Source: Nocardia acididurans (lineage in GTDB: Bacteria > Actinomycetota > Actinomycetes > Mycobacteriales > Mycobacteriaceae). Taken from it: a DNA stretch of 64,000 bases. Below, piece by piece: positions 1-10,196 of this stretch (position 1 is the stretch's first letter; every line of letters begins with the position of its first letter). The translations under genes were made by a program, and so were the position numbers. The notes under the pieces are model-generated. The model was given only the letters and a program-made list of their open reading frames with translations, was not told the DNA's origin and searched no databases. The stretch spans positions 248,001 through 312,000 of the forward strand of contig NZ_JAERRJ010000005.1 in the NCBI RefSeq assembly GCF_016741815.1. The letters are read 5' to 3'.

Positions 1-1115
1 TCGGGAACCGGGTTCTCCTTGTTGGAGTGCATCTGGAACAGCTTGCCCAGACGCTCCTTCTTGCCCTTGGTCGCGTTGATGACCTGGGCGCCGGAGTCGA
101 CCTTGCCCGAGTACACGCGGACGTAGGTCAGCTTGCCGAAGAAGGGGTGGGTGGCGATCTTGAACGCCAGCGCCGCGAAAGGCTCGTCCGAGGACGGCTT
201 CCGGGTCAGCACCTCTTCTTCCTTGCCGGGCACGTGGCCCTGCACGGACTCGACATCCAGCGGCGACGGCAGGTAGTCGATGACCGCGTCGAGCATGGGC
301 TGCACGCCCTTGTTCTTGAACGCGGAACCGCACAGCACCGGGTACAGCTCGGAGTTGACGGTCATCTTGCGGATGGCGCCCTTGATCTCCTCGATCGAGA
401 GCTCCTCGCCGCCGAAGAACTTCTCCAGCAGCGCCTCATCCGACTCGGCGACGGTCTCGAGCAGCTCCTGGCGGTACTGCTCGGCGCGCTCCTTGAGATC
501 CTCGGGGATCTCGACTACCTCGTAGGACTCGCCCAGCTTGGTCTCGCCACGCCACACCTTGGCGTTGTTCTCGACCAGATCGACGATGCCCTCGAAGGTG
601 TCCTCGGCGCCGATCGGGAGCTGGATCACCAGCGGGCGGGCGCCCAGGCGGTCCTTGATGGTCTGCACGGTGAAGTAGAAGTCCGCGCCCAGCTTGTCCA
701 TCTTGTTGACGAAGCAGATACGCGGGACGTCGTACTTGTCGGCCTGACGCCACACCTGCTCGGACTGCGGCTCGACACCCTCTTTACCGTCGAACACCGC
801 GACAGCGCCGTCGAGGACGCGGAGCGAACGCTCCACCTCTACGGTGAAGTCGACGTGCCCGGGGGTGTCGATGATGTTGATCTGGTTGTCTTTCCAGTAG
901 CAGGTCGTCGCGGCCGACGTGATCGTGATGCCGCGTTCCTGCTCCTGGGCCATCCAGTCCATGGTGGCCGCACCGTCGTGCACCTCACCGATCTTGTACG
1001 TGATGCCGGTGTAGAAGAGGATGCGTTCGGTGGTCGTCGTCTTACCGGCATCGATGTGGGCCATGATGCCGATGTTGCGGACCCTGTTCAGGTCGGTGAG
1101 CACTTCCTGTGCCAC
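1..1115 (-). CDS. fusA: Elongation factor G, N-terminal part (runs off the window)
   Basis: EF-G is the translational GTPase that drives ribosome translocation and, with RRF, ribosome recycling in the cytoplasm. The frame opens with a GTG at 1113-1115 and reads [20 protein letters not shown], followed by the P-loop [13 protein letters not shown], switch [11 protein letters not shown] and the guanine-specificity motif NKMDKLGAD. About 371 residues are present, covering the G domain and the start of domain II. The C-terminal half lies beyond position 1. It follows rpsL and rpsG with a 173-bp gap, the usual str-operon order. The family assignment is secure; only the start codon is a choice, and the GTG is the one that matches the family N-terminus. 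Confidence 0.97.
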   Translation of the reverse strand, partial: MAQEVLTDLNRVRNIGIMAHIDAGKTTTTERILFYTGITYKIGEVHDGAATMDWMAQEQERGITITSAATTCYWKDNQINIIDTPGHVDFTVEVERSLRVLDGAVAVFDGKEGVEPQSEQVWRQADKYDVPRICFVNKMDKLGADFYFTVQTIKDRLGARPLVIQLPIGAEDTFEGIVDLVENNAKVWRGETKLGESYEVVEIPEDLKERAEQYRQELLETVAESDEALLEKFFGGEELSIEEIKGAIRKMTVNSELYPVLCGSAFKNKGVQPMLDAVIDYLPSPLDVESVQGHVPGKEEEVLTRKPSSDEPFAALAFKIATHPFFGKLTYVRVYSGKVDSGAQVINATKGKKERLGKLFQMHSNKENPVP

Positions 1116-1288
1116 GGAAATCTTCCCGTCTCGTAGCTAGTTGGGGAACGACCCTGGCTTCTCCAGCGGTCATCACTGTGTCAACGCCCGGCGCGGTACG
1201 CGAGTGCCGCGCCGGACTGTGACTCGACTCCCGGCACATCCGGCTAGAGCCAGATTCGAGCTCACGCTCGGCGGTGCCGGGGGACGAC

Positions 1289-1759
1289 TCACCAGCGGTA
1301 GTGCGCGAACGCCCGGTTGGACTCGGCCATCTTGTGGGTGTCCTCGCGACGCTTCACCGAAGCGCCCAGACCGTTGCTGGCATCGAGGAGCTCGTTGGCC
1401 AGACGCTCGACCATGGTCTTCTCACGACGAGCGCGCGAGAAGTTGACCAGCCAGCGCAGCGCGAGGGTGTTGGCGCGGCCCGGACGGACCTCGACCGGCA
1501 CCTGGTAGGTGGCACCACCGACACGACGGGGCTTGACCTCGAGCGACGGCTTGACGTTGTCCAGCGCGCGCTTCAGGGTCACGACCGGATCGGTGCCGGT
1601 CTTCTCGCGAGCCTGCTCGAGGGCGCCGTAGACGATGCGCTCGGCGGTGGACTTCTTGCCGTCCAGCAGGATCTTGTTGACGAGCTGCGTCACCAGGGGC
1701 GAGCCGTAGACCGGATCGTTGATCAGGGGACGCTTGGGAGCGGGGCCCTTACGCGGCAT
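1289..1759 (-). CDS. rpsG: 30S ribosomal protein S7
   Basis: S7 nucleates assembly of the 30S head by binding the 3' domain of 16S rRNA and contacts E-site tRNA. The 156-residue product starts [10 protein letters not shown] and ends AFAHYRW, the normal length and C-terminus for actinobacterial S7. Its ATG overlaps the TAA of rpsL by one base (TAATG), which implies translational coupling. In other bacteria the str operon is repressed by S7 binding in the rpsL-rpsG region; here that junction has no spacer, so a coli-type S7 site is not visible. Confidence 0.98.
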   Translation of the reverse strand: MPRKGPAPKRPLINDPVYGSPLVTQLVNKILLDGKKSTAERIVYGALEQAREKTGTDPVVTLKRALDNVKPSLEVKPRRVGGATYQVPVEVRPGRANTLALRWLVNFSRARREKTMVERLANELLDASNGLGASVKRREDTHKMAESNRAFAHYRW

Positions 1760-2133
1760 TAGCTCTTCTCCTTCTTGGCGCCGTAGCGGCTGCGGGCCTG
1801 CTTGCGGTTCTTGACACCCTGGGTGTCGAGCGAGCCGCGGATGATCTTGTAGCGCACACCCGGGAGGTCCTTCACACGACCGCCGCGGACGAGCACCATC
1901 GAGTGCTCCTGCAGGTTGTGACCCTCACCGGGGATGTACGCCGTGACCTCGACCGCGCTGGTCAGGCGAACACGCGCGACCTTACGCAGCGCGGAGTTCG
2001 GCTTCTTCGGGGTCGTGGTGTACACGCGGGTGCACACGCCACGACGCTGCGGGCTCCCCTTGAGGGCCGCAGTCTTGGTCTTGGCGACCTTGTCGCGGCG
2101 ACCCTTGCGGACCAGCTGGTTGATGGTTGGCAT
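1759..2133 (-). CDS. rpsL: 30S ribosomal protein S12
   Basis: S12 sits at the decoding centre and controls translational accuracy. The 124-residue protein begins [20 protein letters not shown] and contains the conserved loop [13 protein letters not shown]. Counting from Met1, Lys43 and Lys88 are both lysine, the residues whose substitution gives streptomycin resistance in mycobacteria, so this allele reads as streptomycin susceptible at those sites. It is the first gene of the rpsL-rpsG-fusA operon, overlapping rpsG by one base, with a 280-bp upstream region holding a candidate promoter. Confidence 0.98.
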   Translation of the reverse strand: MPTINQLVRKGRRDKVAKTKTAALKGSPQRRGVCTRVYTTTPKKPNSALRKVARVRLTSAVEVTAYIPGEGHNLQEHSMVLVRGGRVKDLPGVRYKIIRGSLDTQGVKNRKQARSRYGAKKEKS

Positions 2134-2256
2134 AGACCGGCTTTCCTTATTAGTAACCAGGTGTCTGGAACTTCATGTCTGTGTCATTCGAGCTTTTCGC
2201 CCTGTTCTCGTGGCATTTCCTCACCACGGGGTCGGGCGTGTCGTGCTCAGCGCGTA

Positions 2257-2287
2257 ATCCTAAACCCGGACACGCTGAAACGGTCAG
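2257..2287 (-). promoter_or_regulatory. Candidate promoter of the rpsL-rpsG-fusA operon
   Basis: On the minus strand there is CTGACC (2282-2287), a 19-bp spacer, then TAGGAT (2257-2262), about 120 bp upstream of the rpsL ATG. It resembles a vegetative sigma promoter but the spacer is long. It could be shortened by one by taking TGACCG as the -35. The rest of 2134-2413 shows no gene. Inference from motif only. Confidence 0.35.
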
Positions 2288-2413
2288 CCGCTCTCGCTGG
2301 CCTACGTACTGCGCACAAACCTGCCCGCATGCTTCCGGGCACAGCGGTCCACGATACCCGCCGTGTTTTCGAGGGGCAAAAAGGGGTCCCCGAACCGGGG
2401 CTGGTAGAGGGGT

Positions 2414-2974
2414 TTATCGCGCCACATTGAGGGTCAGCTCGACCAGTTTCGACGCCGCTTCACAGGGGTCGGCGTGCGCGGATCCGGCGCGGTAGTTGAC
2501 CCACCAGCCGACAATGCCCGCGTCGGCGGCCGGAGCCGCCACACCGCAGGAGTCCGGATCGTTGGGGCGGCGGGTCTCCAGCGAGCGACGCCCTTCGACC
2601 TGTATGTCGTTGGTCACATAGCCGAGCCGGTCGTTGTTCGCCTTTTCGTTTGCGAGCGAACCGTTCTCGTACCAACTCAGCGTCACCATGCCGCTGCCCG
2701 CCGAACCGCCGGACAGATCCCACATGCAGACCGCGCCGCTGAAGGACCCGGTCGGGATGGTGCCGTCGCCGACCGCCTTGGAGATCTCGTCGACGCTCAC
2801 CACCTCGCATTCGCGCAGCAGTTTGTCGAACTTCGTATTGATCTTGGATTGCCCGCCGGTGGTGCCGCCTGCGGGCAGCGCGTTGCCGGGCACGGTGCGA
2901 CCGCAACCGGTCAGCGACACGGCCACCAGCAGCAGGGCCGCGGCTGTGCACACGGCACGTGATTCAGGCTTCAT
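2414..2974 (-). CDS. DUF3558-type lipoprotein
   Basis: The product is about 186 residues if translation starts at the ATG at 2972-2974 (MKPESRAVCTAA). The frame is open further upstream, but that extension lacks a signal and overlaps the preceding gene. A hydrophobic stretch ends in the lipobox LTGC, so a diacylglyceryl-anchored exported protein is expected. The mature part has further cysteines (ECEV, CMWDL, DSCGV, DPCEA) and the spaced aromatic pattern of DUF3558 lipoproteins, which are common in Nocardia, Rhodococcus and Mycobacterium. It lies 8 bp after a second DUF3558 gene, and both sit immediately before rpsL. As I recall, M. tuberculosis has similar small lipoprotein genes near rpsL. 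Function unknown. Confidence 0.75.
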   Translation of the reverse strand: MKPESRAVCTAAALLLVAVSLTGCGRTVPGNALPAGGTTGGQSKINTKFDKLLRECEVVSVDEISKAVGDGTIPTGSFSGAVCMWDLSGGSAGSGMVTLSWYENGSLANEKANNDRLGYVTNDIQVEGRRSLETRRPNDPDSCGVAAPAADAGIVGWWVNYRAGSAHADPCEAASKLVELTLNVAR

Positions 2975-2982
2975 GGCTTTCC

Positions 2983-3510
2983 CTACCCGAGCCGGCTCAT
3001 GGTCAGTTCGGCGAACTGACGCGTCACAGTGCAGGCCGTCTGCCCGGCCGGGACCGGGCCCGCGAACGACCACTCGAAGAAGTCGTCATCCAATTGGATT
3101 GCGAAGTCGCACAATTCACCGCCGAGGGTGACGGCGTACGCCTGGAAACCGGTCTTGCCCGCGACGGTGATCTCCTCCGGGCTGCGCCCCTGCAGCGCCT
3201 CCCACGCCTCCTCGCGCGCCAGCGGGCTGCCGCGGTAGGACGCGAACGTCACCTCGGCGCTCGACCCCGACGACTTCCAGTGGCAGCCCACCGAGTTCCG
3301 GTACACCTGCAACGTTCCGGTGACCCCGCCGATCTGCCGGATCTCGTCATCGGTCACATGACCGCACTCCCCGACGAAGGGTCCGAGGGTCGCCACCTTC
3401 GGTGGTGTCCGCACGCCGGTAGGTGAATCGTCCCCGTCACCGTTTCCCCCGCATGCCGACAACAGCAACGCGAGGGATATCCCGCTGACGATCGCCGACG
3501 TGAGCCGCAT
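2983..3510 (-). CDS. DUF3558-type lipoprotein
   Basis: This is a 175-residue protein starting MRLTSAIVSG, with a short signal peptide ending in the lipobox LLSAC. The mature region carries the DUF3558 layout: GECGHVTDDEI, a central GCHW, ELCDFAI, and a C-terminal QTACTVTRQFAEL. It is paralogous to the following gene (2414-2974) and probably co-transcribed with it; the gap is 8 bp. Both are likely anchored on the outer face of the cytoplasmic membrane. The shared half-cystine pattern suggests intramolecular disulfides. No substrate or partner can be read from the sequence. Confidence 0.75.
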   Translation of the reverse strand: MRLTSAIVSGISLALLLSACGGNGDGDDSPTGVRTPPKVATLGPFVGECGHVTDDEIRQIGGVTGTLQVYRNSVGCHWKSSGSSAEVTFASYRGSPLAREEAWEALQGRSPEEITVAGKTGFQAYAVTLGGELCDFAIQLDDDFFEWSFAGPVPAGQTACTVTRQFAELTMSRLG

Positions 3511-3548
3511 GGCGCCGACTCTACCCAGACCCGGCGAACGCGCACGGC

Positions 3549-5406
<1,858 letters not shown>

Positions 5407-5419
5407 GGGGTGGGAGGGA

Positions 5420-5459
5420 CAACTCTCGAAACTCTCCGGGGCTTCGCCCCCGAACCCCC
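5420..5459. repeat. Small dispersed intergenic repeat, copy 1
   Basis: CAACTCTCGAAACTCTC (5420-5436) followed by a GGGGCTTCGCCCC hairpin and a C-rich run. The same 17 bases recur at 19953-19969, again just downstream of a plus-strand stop codon and followed by a related C-rich tail. It could also act as a weak terminator for the Lrp-type gene. Confidence 0.5.
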
Positions 5460-5492
5460 GCGATCCTTGGGCCACCGTGTGGCGGTGCGACG

Positions 5493-6137
5493 CTAGTGGC
5501 GGTCGATGCGGGTGATGAGTCCGTGGACGTGGGCTTCGGCGGCGCAGCGGGCCAGGTCGGGATGGCCGGATTCGAGGGCTTCGAGGATGCGGCGGTGTTC
5601 GCGCAGGGCGGTGCTGCGGTTGCGGGGGTGCCGCCAGAGGTCGCCGCGGTAGAGGTGCGCTTGGGCTTCGAGGCGGGCGAGTTCGGTTGCGAGGGTGGGG
5701 TTTCCGCTGTGGTCGCGGATGAAGGTGTGGAATTCGAGATCGAGGGCGACGTCGCGGGCGGGGTCGGCGTTGTCGCGCAGGTTGTCCTGTTGGGCGGACA
5801 GCATCTTGGTGAGTTTGCCGAGATCGGATTCGGTGAGGCGGGTGGCCGCGCCCGCGGCGGCCAGGCCGTCTAGGACCGCGCGCACGGCGAGGACATCGCG
5901 GATCTGGGCGTCGTCGACCACGGCCACCCGCGCGCCCGCGTGCGGCACCGTGACCGCCAGGCCCTCGTAGATGAGCTGCTGGACCGCCTCGCGGACGGGA
6001 CTGCGGCTCACGCCGAGTCGCGCCGCGAGGGCCAGCACGCTCAGCGGCGCGCCGGGCTCCAGTTCCCCGGACAGGACGAGCTGCCGCAGCTGCCGGTGCA
6101 CGGACGGACCGAGCAGTTCGCTGTCCGGTTCGGTCAT
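5493..6137 (-). CDS. GntR family regulator, FCD subfamily
   Basis: The product is 214 residues from the ATG at 6135-6137 (MTEPDSELLGPS). The N-terminal winged helix includes LAARLGVSRSPVREAVQQL, the FadR/GntR signature. It is followed by an all-helical FCD domain with the conserved acidic/His positions LEFHTFIRDHSGN, REHRRIL and EAHVHGLI that usually chelate a metal and bind an organic acid or nucleobase-like effector. It is the last gene of a minus-strand run: broken amidohydrolase, ATPase, permease, binding protein, oxygenase, regulator. It therefore probably represses that run. A near-palindrome at 10155-10170 is a candidate operator. Confidence 0.88.
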   Translation of the reverse strand: MTEPDSELLGPSVHRQLRQLVLSGELEPGAPLSVLALAARLGVSRSPVREAVQQLIYEGLAVTVPHAGARVAVVDDAQIRDVLAVRAVLDGLAAAGAATRLTESDLGKLTKMLSAQQDNLRDNADPARDVALDLEFHTFIRDHSGNPTLATELARLEAQAHLYRGDLWRHPRNRSTALREHRRILEALESGHPDLARCAAEAHVHGLITRIDRH

Positions 6138-6163
6138 GGATGGTCCTTTCGTTCGTTGAGAAA

Positions 6164-7144
6164 TTACCCCTGCGGCCGGTAGTTGGCCTGGACCCGCTGG
6201 GTGAGGAAGTCGGCGGCGGTGACGGGCGGGTAGGTGCCGCGCGGGCCCTGGACGATTGCGTCCCGGTCGGCCTGGGCGAAGTAGGCGATGCTGTAGCGGT
6301 CGCCCTGGTACTCCCCCGGGCCGGGGCCGCGCACGCGGTGGAAGTTCGAGGGCAGCAGGTCGTCGCTCCAGCGGGTGAGCATGTCGCCGATATTGCAGGT
6401 GATCAGCGCCGAGGACGGGGTGATGGAGGTCCACTCCTGCGCGTCCATCTCCTTGCCCGGGCACACCTGCAGGCCGCCCTGGCCGTCGCGCTGGAAAAGC
6501 AGTGTGAGGCAGTCGAAGTCGGTGTGCGCGCCCGCCCGCCAGCGGCCCGGGGCAGCGCGCAGCTCCGGCGGCACCGCGAAGTAGTGCAGCAGGCGCAGGG
6601 TGCTCTGATACTGCGGCGACTCCGGATCGTGTGCGGCGGTGAAGTGTTCGCGCGGCAGGCCGAGGCGGTCGGCGAAGCAGGACAGCACCCGCATCGCCAC
6701 CTCCCAGCAGCGGTGTTCGAAATCCAGTACGGCGGAGACGAATCCGGGCAGCTCGGCCTCGCCCGGCCACAGCCCGGCCATATGCGGCCGGGTGATCTGA
6801 TAGGACTCCTTCTGGTCCGGCACACCGATCGAGGGCCGCACCTGGGTGCGACTCTCCCAGCCCGAGTTGTTCGCTTTGACCAGGGGGTACCGGGCTTTCA
6901 CCGTGTCGTCGAGGGCGAAGAAGCGCTGTGCGTTCGCGAAGGCGGCGTCCATCAGCTCCTGCGGGATGTCGTGCCCGGAGAGCTGGAAGAATCCGATCTC
7001 GGTGGCGGCGGTCCACAGTTGCTCGGTGATCTCGGTGCGGCGGGCCTCGAAATCGGTGAGGTCGATGACGCGGATCTCCCGGGCGGTTTCCGCGCCGAGT
7101 CCGCCCATCTGCTTCTCGCGGGACAGTTCTGCGGTGTCGTACAT
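6164..7144 (-). CDS. 2-oxoglutarate/Fe(II)-dependent oxygenase, isopenicillin-N-synthase-like
   Basis: The 326-residue protein starts at ATG 7142-7144 (MYDTAELSREKQ). The N-terminal DIOX_N region reads IRVIDLTDF ... ATEIGFFQLSGHDIP. The 2OG-FeII core has AHTDFDCLTLLFQ (HxD iron ligands), the distal NFHRVRGPG histidine and GDRYSIAYF, whose Arg-x-Ser binds 2-oxoglutarate. All catalytic residues are present, so it should be active. Family members hydroxylate or desaturate small molecules; fungal thymine-7-hydroxylase and plant gibberellin oxidases share the fold. It lies 25 bp downstream of an ABC substrate-binding protein and upstream of a GntR gene, so the substrate is probably the imported compound. 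The exact substrate cannot be read. Confidence 0.85.
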   Translation of the reverse strand: MYDTAELSREKQMGGLGAETAREIRVIDLTDFEARRTEITEQLWTAATEIGFFQLSGHDIPQELMDAAFANAQRFFALDDTVKARYPLVKANNSGWESRTQVRPSIGVPDQKESYQITRPHMAGLWPGEAELPGFVSAVLDFEHRCWEVAMRVLSCFADRLGLPREHFTAAHDPESPQYQSTLRLLHYFAVPPELRAAPGRWRAGAHTDFDCLTLLFQRDGQGGLQVCPGKEMDAQEWTSITPSSALITCNIGDMLTRWSDDLLPSNFHRVRGPGPGEYQGDRYSIAYFAQADRDAIVQGPRGTYPPVTAADFLTQRVQANYRPQG

Positions 7145-7169
7145 GGATCTCCCTATCCGGTGGTGGTTA

Positions 7170-8333
7170 TCAGCTCGCGGCGACGGTGCTGTCGAGGAAT
7201 TCCTTGGTGACCAGGTCGCGGGCGGTGAGCCCGGCCGGTACGTCCGCGCCGCCGCGGCGCAGGATGGGCGCGAACTCGTCGATGACGCGCTGCACGCGGG
7301 CCTCGTCGAAACTGCCTGCCACACCGTCGGTGTCATTGCCGATCAGGCCCTGGTCGATGAGGACACGGGATCCGAAGGCGGCGAGTTCGGCGCTGTAGGG
7401 GCTGAAATTGGGGCTCTTGGCGACGACATCGACCACGGTCGCGTTCACCGGGTCCGGGTTCGCGCGGAATTGCGCTGTGGCCCTTTGGATCATGGGCACC
7501 AGGCGCTGCAGGCAGGGACGGAGTTCGTTCAGCTTGTCCGCGCGCACGTTGACGGTGCGGGCGTAACCCTCGTAGCCGACGTCCTTCAGGAGCTGGTAGG
7601 CGACAGGCTTGTTCCACGCGCGCACTTCGTGCTGGTAGACGTAGGGTTCGGAGTTGGCGAAGCCCTGCTGCGCGAAGGTGGGATCGGCGACGAACCGTGA
7701 GGGTGAGCTGTCGTAGGAGGAGTCGATCTGCGCGGCGTTCAACAGCCCTCGGCCGACGAGCCAGTCGGGATACAGCTGGCCCTGGGAAACCACCACGGGC
7801 GCACCGGATTTGCCGATATCGGCGATACCGCGCCACTCGGGATGCGTGCTGGGATCCCACATGAGCATCTGCGGGCTGTAGCGCAGCAGGGTGGTGACCG
7901 CGACGATCGGCTGCTTCGCGGCGGCCGCGATGGCGTGCTCGGAATGCGTGAGCCCCAGCGTGATCGACGAGTCGACATACATCTGCGAGGGCACTGTCTG
8001 GAAGCCGATGGCCGGGCCGCCGGCGCGGATCTCCAGCCGCACGCCGGTGTCCTTGCCGTCCACGACCAGTGGCCCGGTGACCTTGTTGTTGTCGGCGTCG
8101 ACGCGGTAGCCGGGGCCGAGTAGGCCGAAGATGGGCCCGGAATCGGTTTCGGGTTCCCACTGCAGCTGGACCGCGACGGTGGCCGGGCAGACGCCCTCCA
8201 GTCGCTGTTCGGCGGGCGCGGCGGGTAATTGCACTGCCGCGGTGTCGTTTTCGGTGCCGGAGCAGGCGGTTCCGGTGGCCACCACGAGGGCGGCGAGTGC
8301 GGTGAGGCCGATGCGGCGCAGGGGTCGAGACAT
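7170..8333 (-). CDS. ABC importer substrate-binding lipoprotein (NMT1/THI5/SsuA-like)
   Basis: The product is 387 residues from ATG 8331-8333 (MSRPLRRIGLTALAAL). The signal peptide ends at GTACSG, an acceptable lipobox, so the protein is probably tethered outside the membrane. The mature domain shows features of the nitrate/sulfonate/pyrimidine-precursor binding family: VAVQLQWEPETDSGPIFGLL near the start, a GPAIGFQTVPSQMY hinge and the SQGQLYPDWLVG region. It lies 56 bp downstream of its permease and upstream of the oxygenase. The ligand is unknown; a pyrimidine or other N-heterocycle is suggested only by the neighbouring amidohydrolase and oxygenase. Confidence 0.8.
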   Translation of the reverse strand: MSRPLRRIGLTALAALVVATGTACSGTENDTAAVQLPAAPAEQRLEGVCPATVAVQLQWEPETDSGPIFGLLGPGYRVDADNNKVTGPLVVDGKDTGVRLEIRAGGPAIGFQTVPSQMYVDSSITLGLTHSEHAIAAAAKQPIVAVTTLLRYSPQMLMWDPSTHPEWRGIADIGKSGAPVVVSQGQLYPDWLVGRGLLNAAQIDSSYDSSPSRFVADPTFAQQGFANSEPYVYQHEVRAWNKPVAYQLLKDVGYEGYARTVNVRADKLNELRPCLQRLVPMIQRATAQFRANPDPVNATVVDVVAKSPNFSPYSAELAAFGSRVLIDQGLIGNDTDGVAGSFDEARVQRVIDEFAPILRRGGADVPAGLTARDLVTKEFLDSTVAAS

Positions 8334-8389
8334 GATTTCTCCACAGAGGTGACGGAGCGGGTGTGGATAAGGCTGTGAGAGTTGGGGAT

Positions 8390-9229
8390 TCAGCGGCCGG
8401 AGCTGTGCCAGCGGCCGACCGTGAGCCGCTGCGCGGCGGTGAAGATCGCGAAGACGGCGACGCCGAACAGGGCGGCCAGCAGCAGCGCGGCCAGCAGATC
8501 CTCCGATTGCAGGCGGGCGCGGTAGGTGTCGAGCAGGGTGCCGATGCCGGGCTGTCCCTTGGCGAAGAACATGTCGCCGATGACCGCGCCGGTCACCGAG
8601 AGCCCGGCGGCGGTGCGCAGGCTCGCTATGATGGACGGCAGGGCGGCGGGCAGTTCCAGGGAAACCAAGCGGCGCAGTCGATTCGCGCGGCCGAGGATGA
8701 ACAGCTCGCGCAGGTTGGGGTCGACGGATTGGATGCCGAACAGGGTCATCGCGATGATCGGATGCACCGCGATGAGTACGCACACGATGACCCGGGCCGT
8801 GGTGCCGTAGCCGAACCACAGACCGATCAGCGGCACCACCGCGAGCACCGGCACCGCCTGCATGACAACGGCATACGGATACACGACCCGTTCGAACACC
8901 TTGGCCCGGGCCATGAGGACGCCGATGGCGATACCCAGTATCGCGGCCAGTGCGAGCCCGAGCACAGCCACGCGTGCGGTCACCGCCAGCGCGTGCAGCA
9001 TCGTCTCCATTGTCGCGGGGTCGGACAGCGATTCGGTGAAGACCGCGTGCGGCGGCGGGAGCAGGAAGCGGCGTTCGGGGGCGAGCAGCACCGTCGAGAC
9101 CAGATACCAGGCGGCTACGGCGAGCCCGAACGAGACGAAGGGAACGGCGATCCTGCCCAGGATTCGCGGCGGCCGCAGGGGCCGGGCGGAGCGGGCGGAT
9201 GCGGGAGCGGAGGCAGCGAGACCGACCAT
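8390..9229 (-). CDS. ABC importer permease (SsuC/TauC/ThiX-like)
   Basis: The 279-residue integral membrane protein starts at ATG 9227-9229, overlapping the ATPase stop as TGATG. It has about six predicted membrane segments, for example FVSFGLAVAAWYLVSTVLL and VAVLGLALAAILGIAIGVL. The EAA-like cytoplasmic loop (LELPAALPSIIASLRTAAGL) contacts the ATPase. This arrangement is typical of BPD_transp_1 permeases of the nitrate/taurine/pyrimidine-precursor group. Together with the ATPase upstream and the binding protein downstream it forms one complete importer. Confidence 0.88.
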   Translation of the reverse strand: MVGLAASAPASARSARPLRPPRILGRIAVPFVSFGLAVAAWYLVSTVLLAPERRFLLPPPHAVFTESLSDPATMETMLHALAVTARVAVLGLALAAILGIAIGVLMARAKVFERVVYPYAVVMQAVPVLAVVPLIGLWFGYGTTARVIVCVLIAVHPIIAMTLFGIQSVDPNLRELFILGRANRLRRLVSLELPAALPSIIASLRTAAGLSVTGAVIGDMFFAKGQPGIGTLLDTYRARLQSEDLLAALLLAALFGVAVFAIFTAAQRLTVGRWHSSGR

Positions 9230-10101
9230 CAGCAGGCTTCTTTCAGAGATCGGGACGCCCGGGCCACCAGGTCGGTGAAGGCGGGCTCGAAACGCATTTC
9301 GCGGGTGCGCGGATACGGCAGGTCGACGTCGATGACCTCGTGCACCCGGCCGGGCCGTGCGGACATGACCACCACGCGCCCGGCCAGGAACACAGCCTCC
9401 GACACCGAATGCGTGATGAACAGCGCGGTGAAGCCGTTGTCGCGGTACAGGCGCAGCAATTCCTCCTGCATGTGCAACCGCGTGATCTCGTCGAGCGCCC
9501 CGAACGGCTCGTCCAGCAGCATGAGCTCGGGCTCCAAAGCCAGTGCGCGAGCGAGGGATACGCGCATTCGCATACCACCGGACAGCTGCGCGGGCAGCTT
9601 GCCCGCGAAGTCGGCCAACCCCACCGCCGCGAGCGCCCGGGTGGCGCGCTCCCGGCGGGTCGCGCGGCTCATGCCGCGCAACTCGGCGCAGAGTTCGACA
9701 TTGCGCAGCACTGTGCGCCACGGCAGCAGCGTGGCCTCCTGAAAGATGAACCCCACCGAATCCGTTTGCACGGCAACGGCTCCTGAACTCGGCCGCTCCA
9801 GTCCCGCCGCCAGCCGCAACAATGTGGACTTGCCGCACCCCGAAGGCCCGACAACCGCGACGAATTCGCCGCGCCGGAGGTCCAGGTCGATGTCGGCGAG
9901 GGCGATAACCGTTCCGGAATCGCCGCCGCCGTATCGCTTTCCCGCTCCGGTGAACGCGACCTCGGAGGCCGCACCGGGAATCAGGCCCGCTGCCGGAGTG
10001 GCGAGTTCGCTGGAATCCGGTGTCGTCGTGTGCGAATCCGCTGCACTGTCCGCTGTCGTCCGGCGATCGCGCACCGTGCTGTCGAGCACCACCACATTCA
10101 C
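9229..10101 (-). CDS. ABC importer ATPase (SsuB/TauB-like)
   Basis: The 290-residue protein starts at GTG 10099-10101, preceded on its strand by AGTGAGAG as ribosome-binding site. The first 45 residues are a Ser/Thr/Ala-rich extension not usual in the family. The core then shows Walker A GPSGCGKST, the Q-loop FIFQEATLLPWRT, signature LSGGMRMRVSLARAL, Walker B LMLLDEPFGALDE and the switch His in FITHSVSEA. All motifs are intact. It energises uptake through the permease encoded immediately downstream. The first 95 bases upstream hold a near-palindrome likely to be an operator. Confidence 0.9.
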   Translation of the reverse strand: MNVVVLDSTVRDRRTTADSAADSHTTTPDSSELATPAAGLIPGAASEVAFTGAGKRYGGGDSGTVIALADIDLDLRRGEFVAVVGPSGCGKSTLLRLAAGLERPSSGAVAVQTDSVGFIFQEATLLPWRTVLRNVELCAELRGMSRATRRERATRALAAVGLADFAGKLPAQLSGGMRMRVSLARALALEPELMLLDEPFGALDEITRLHMQEELLRLYRDNGFTALFITHSVSEAVFLAGRVVVMSARPGRVHEVIDVDLPYPRTREMRFEPAFTDLVARASRSLKEAC

Positions 10102-10154
10102 CTGCTCTCACTTGGTTGTGTGCACTGCGTGCTTGAAACCAGTTTGATCGAGTT

Positions 10155-10170
10155 CAATTACATGCAATTG
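10155..10170. promoter_or_regulatory. Candidate GntR-type operator upstream of the ABC importer
   Basis: CAATTACATGCAATTG is a 16-bp palindrome with one mismatched pair, 54 bp upstream of the ATPase start. A direct repeat GAGTTCA flanks it (10149-10155 and 10183-10189). AT-rich palindromes of this size are typical FCD-GntR targets. The GntR gene at 5493-6137 is the natural candidate. Inference. Confidence 0.4.
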
Positions 10171-10196
10171 ATCGCCTGTTTCGAGTTCATTAACAG

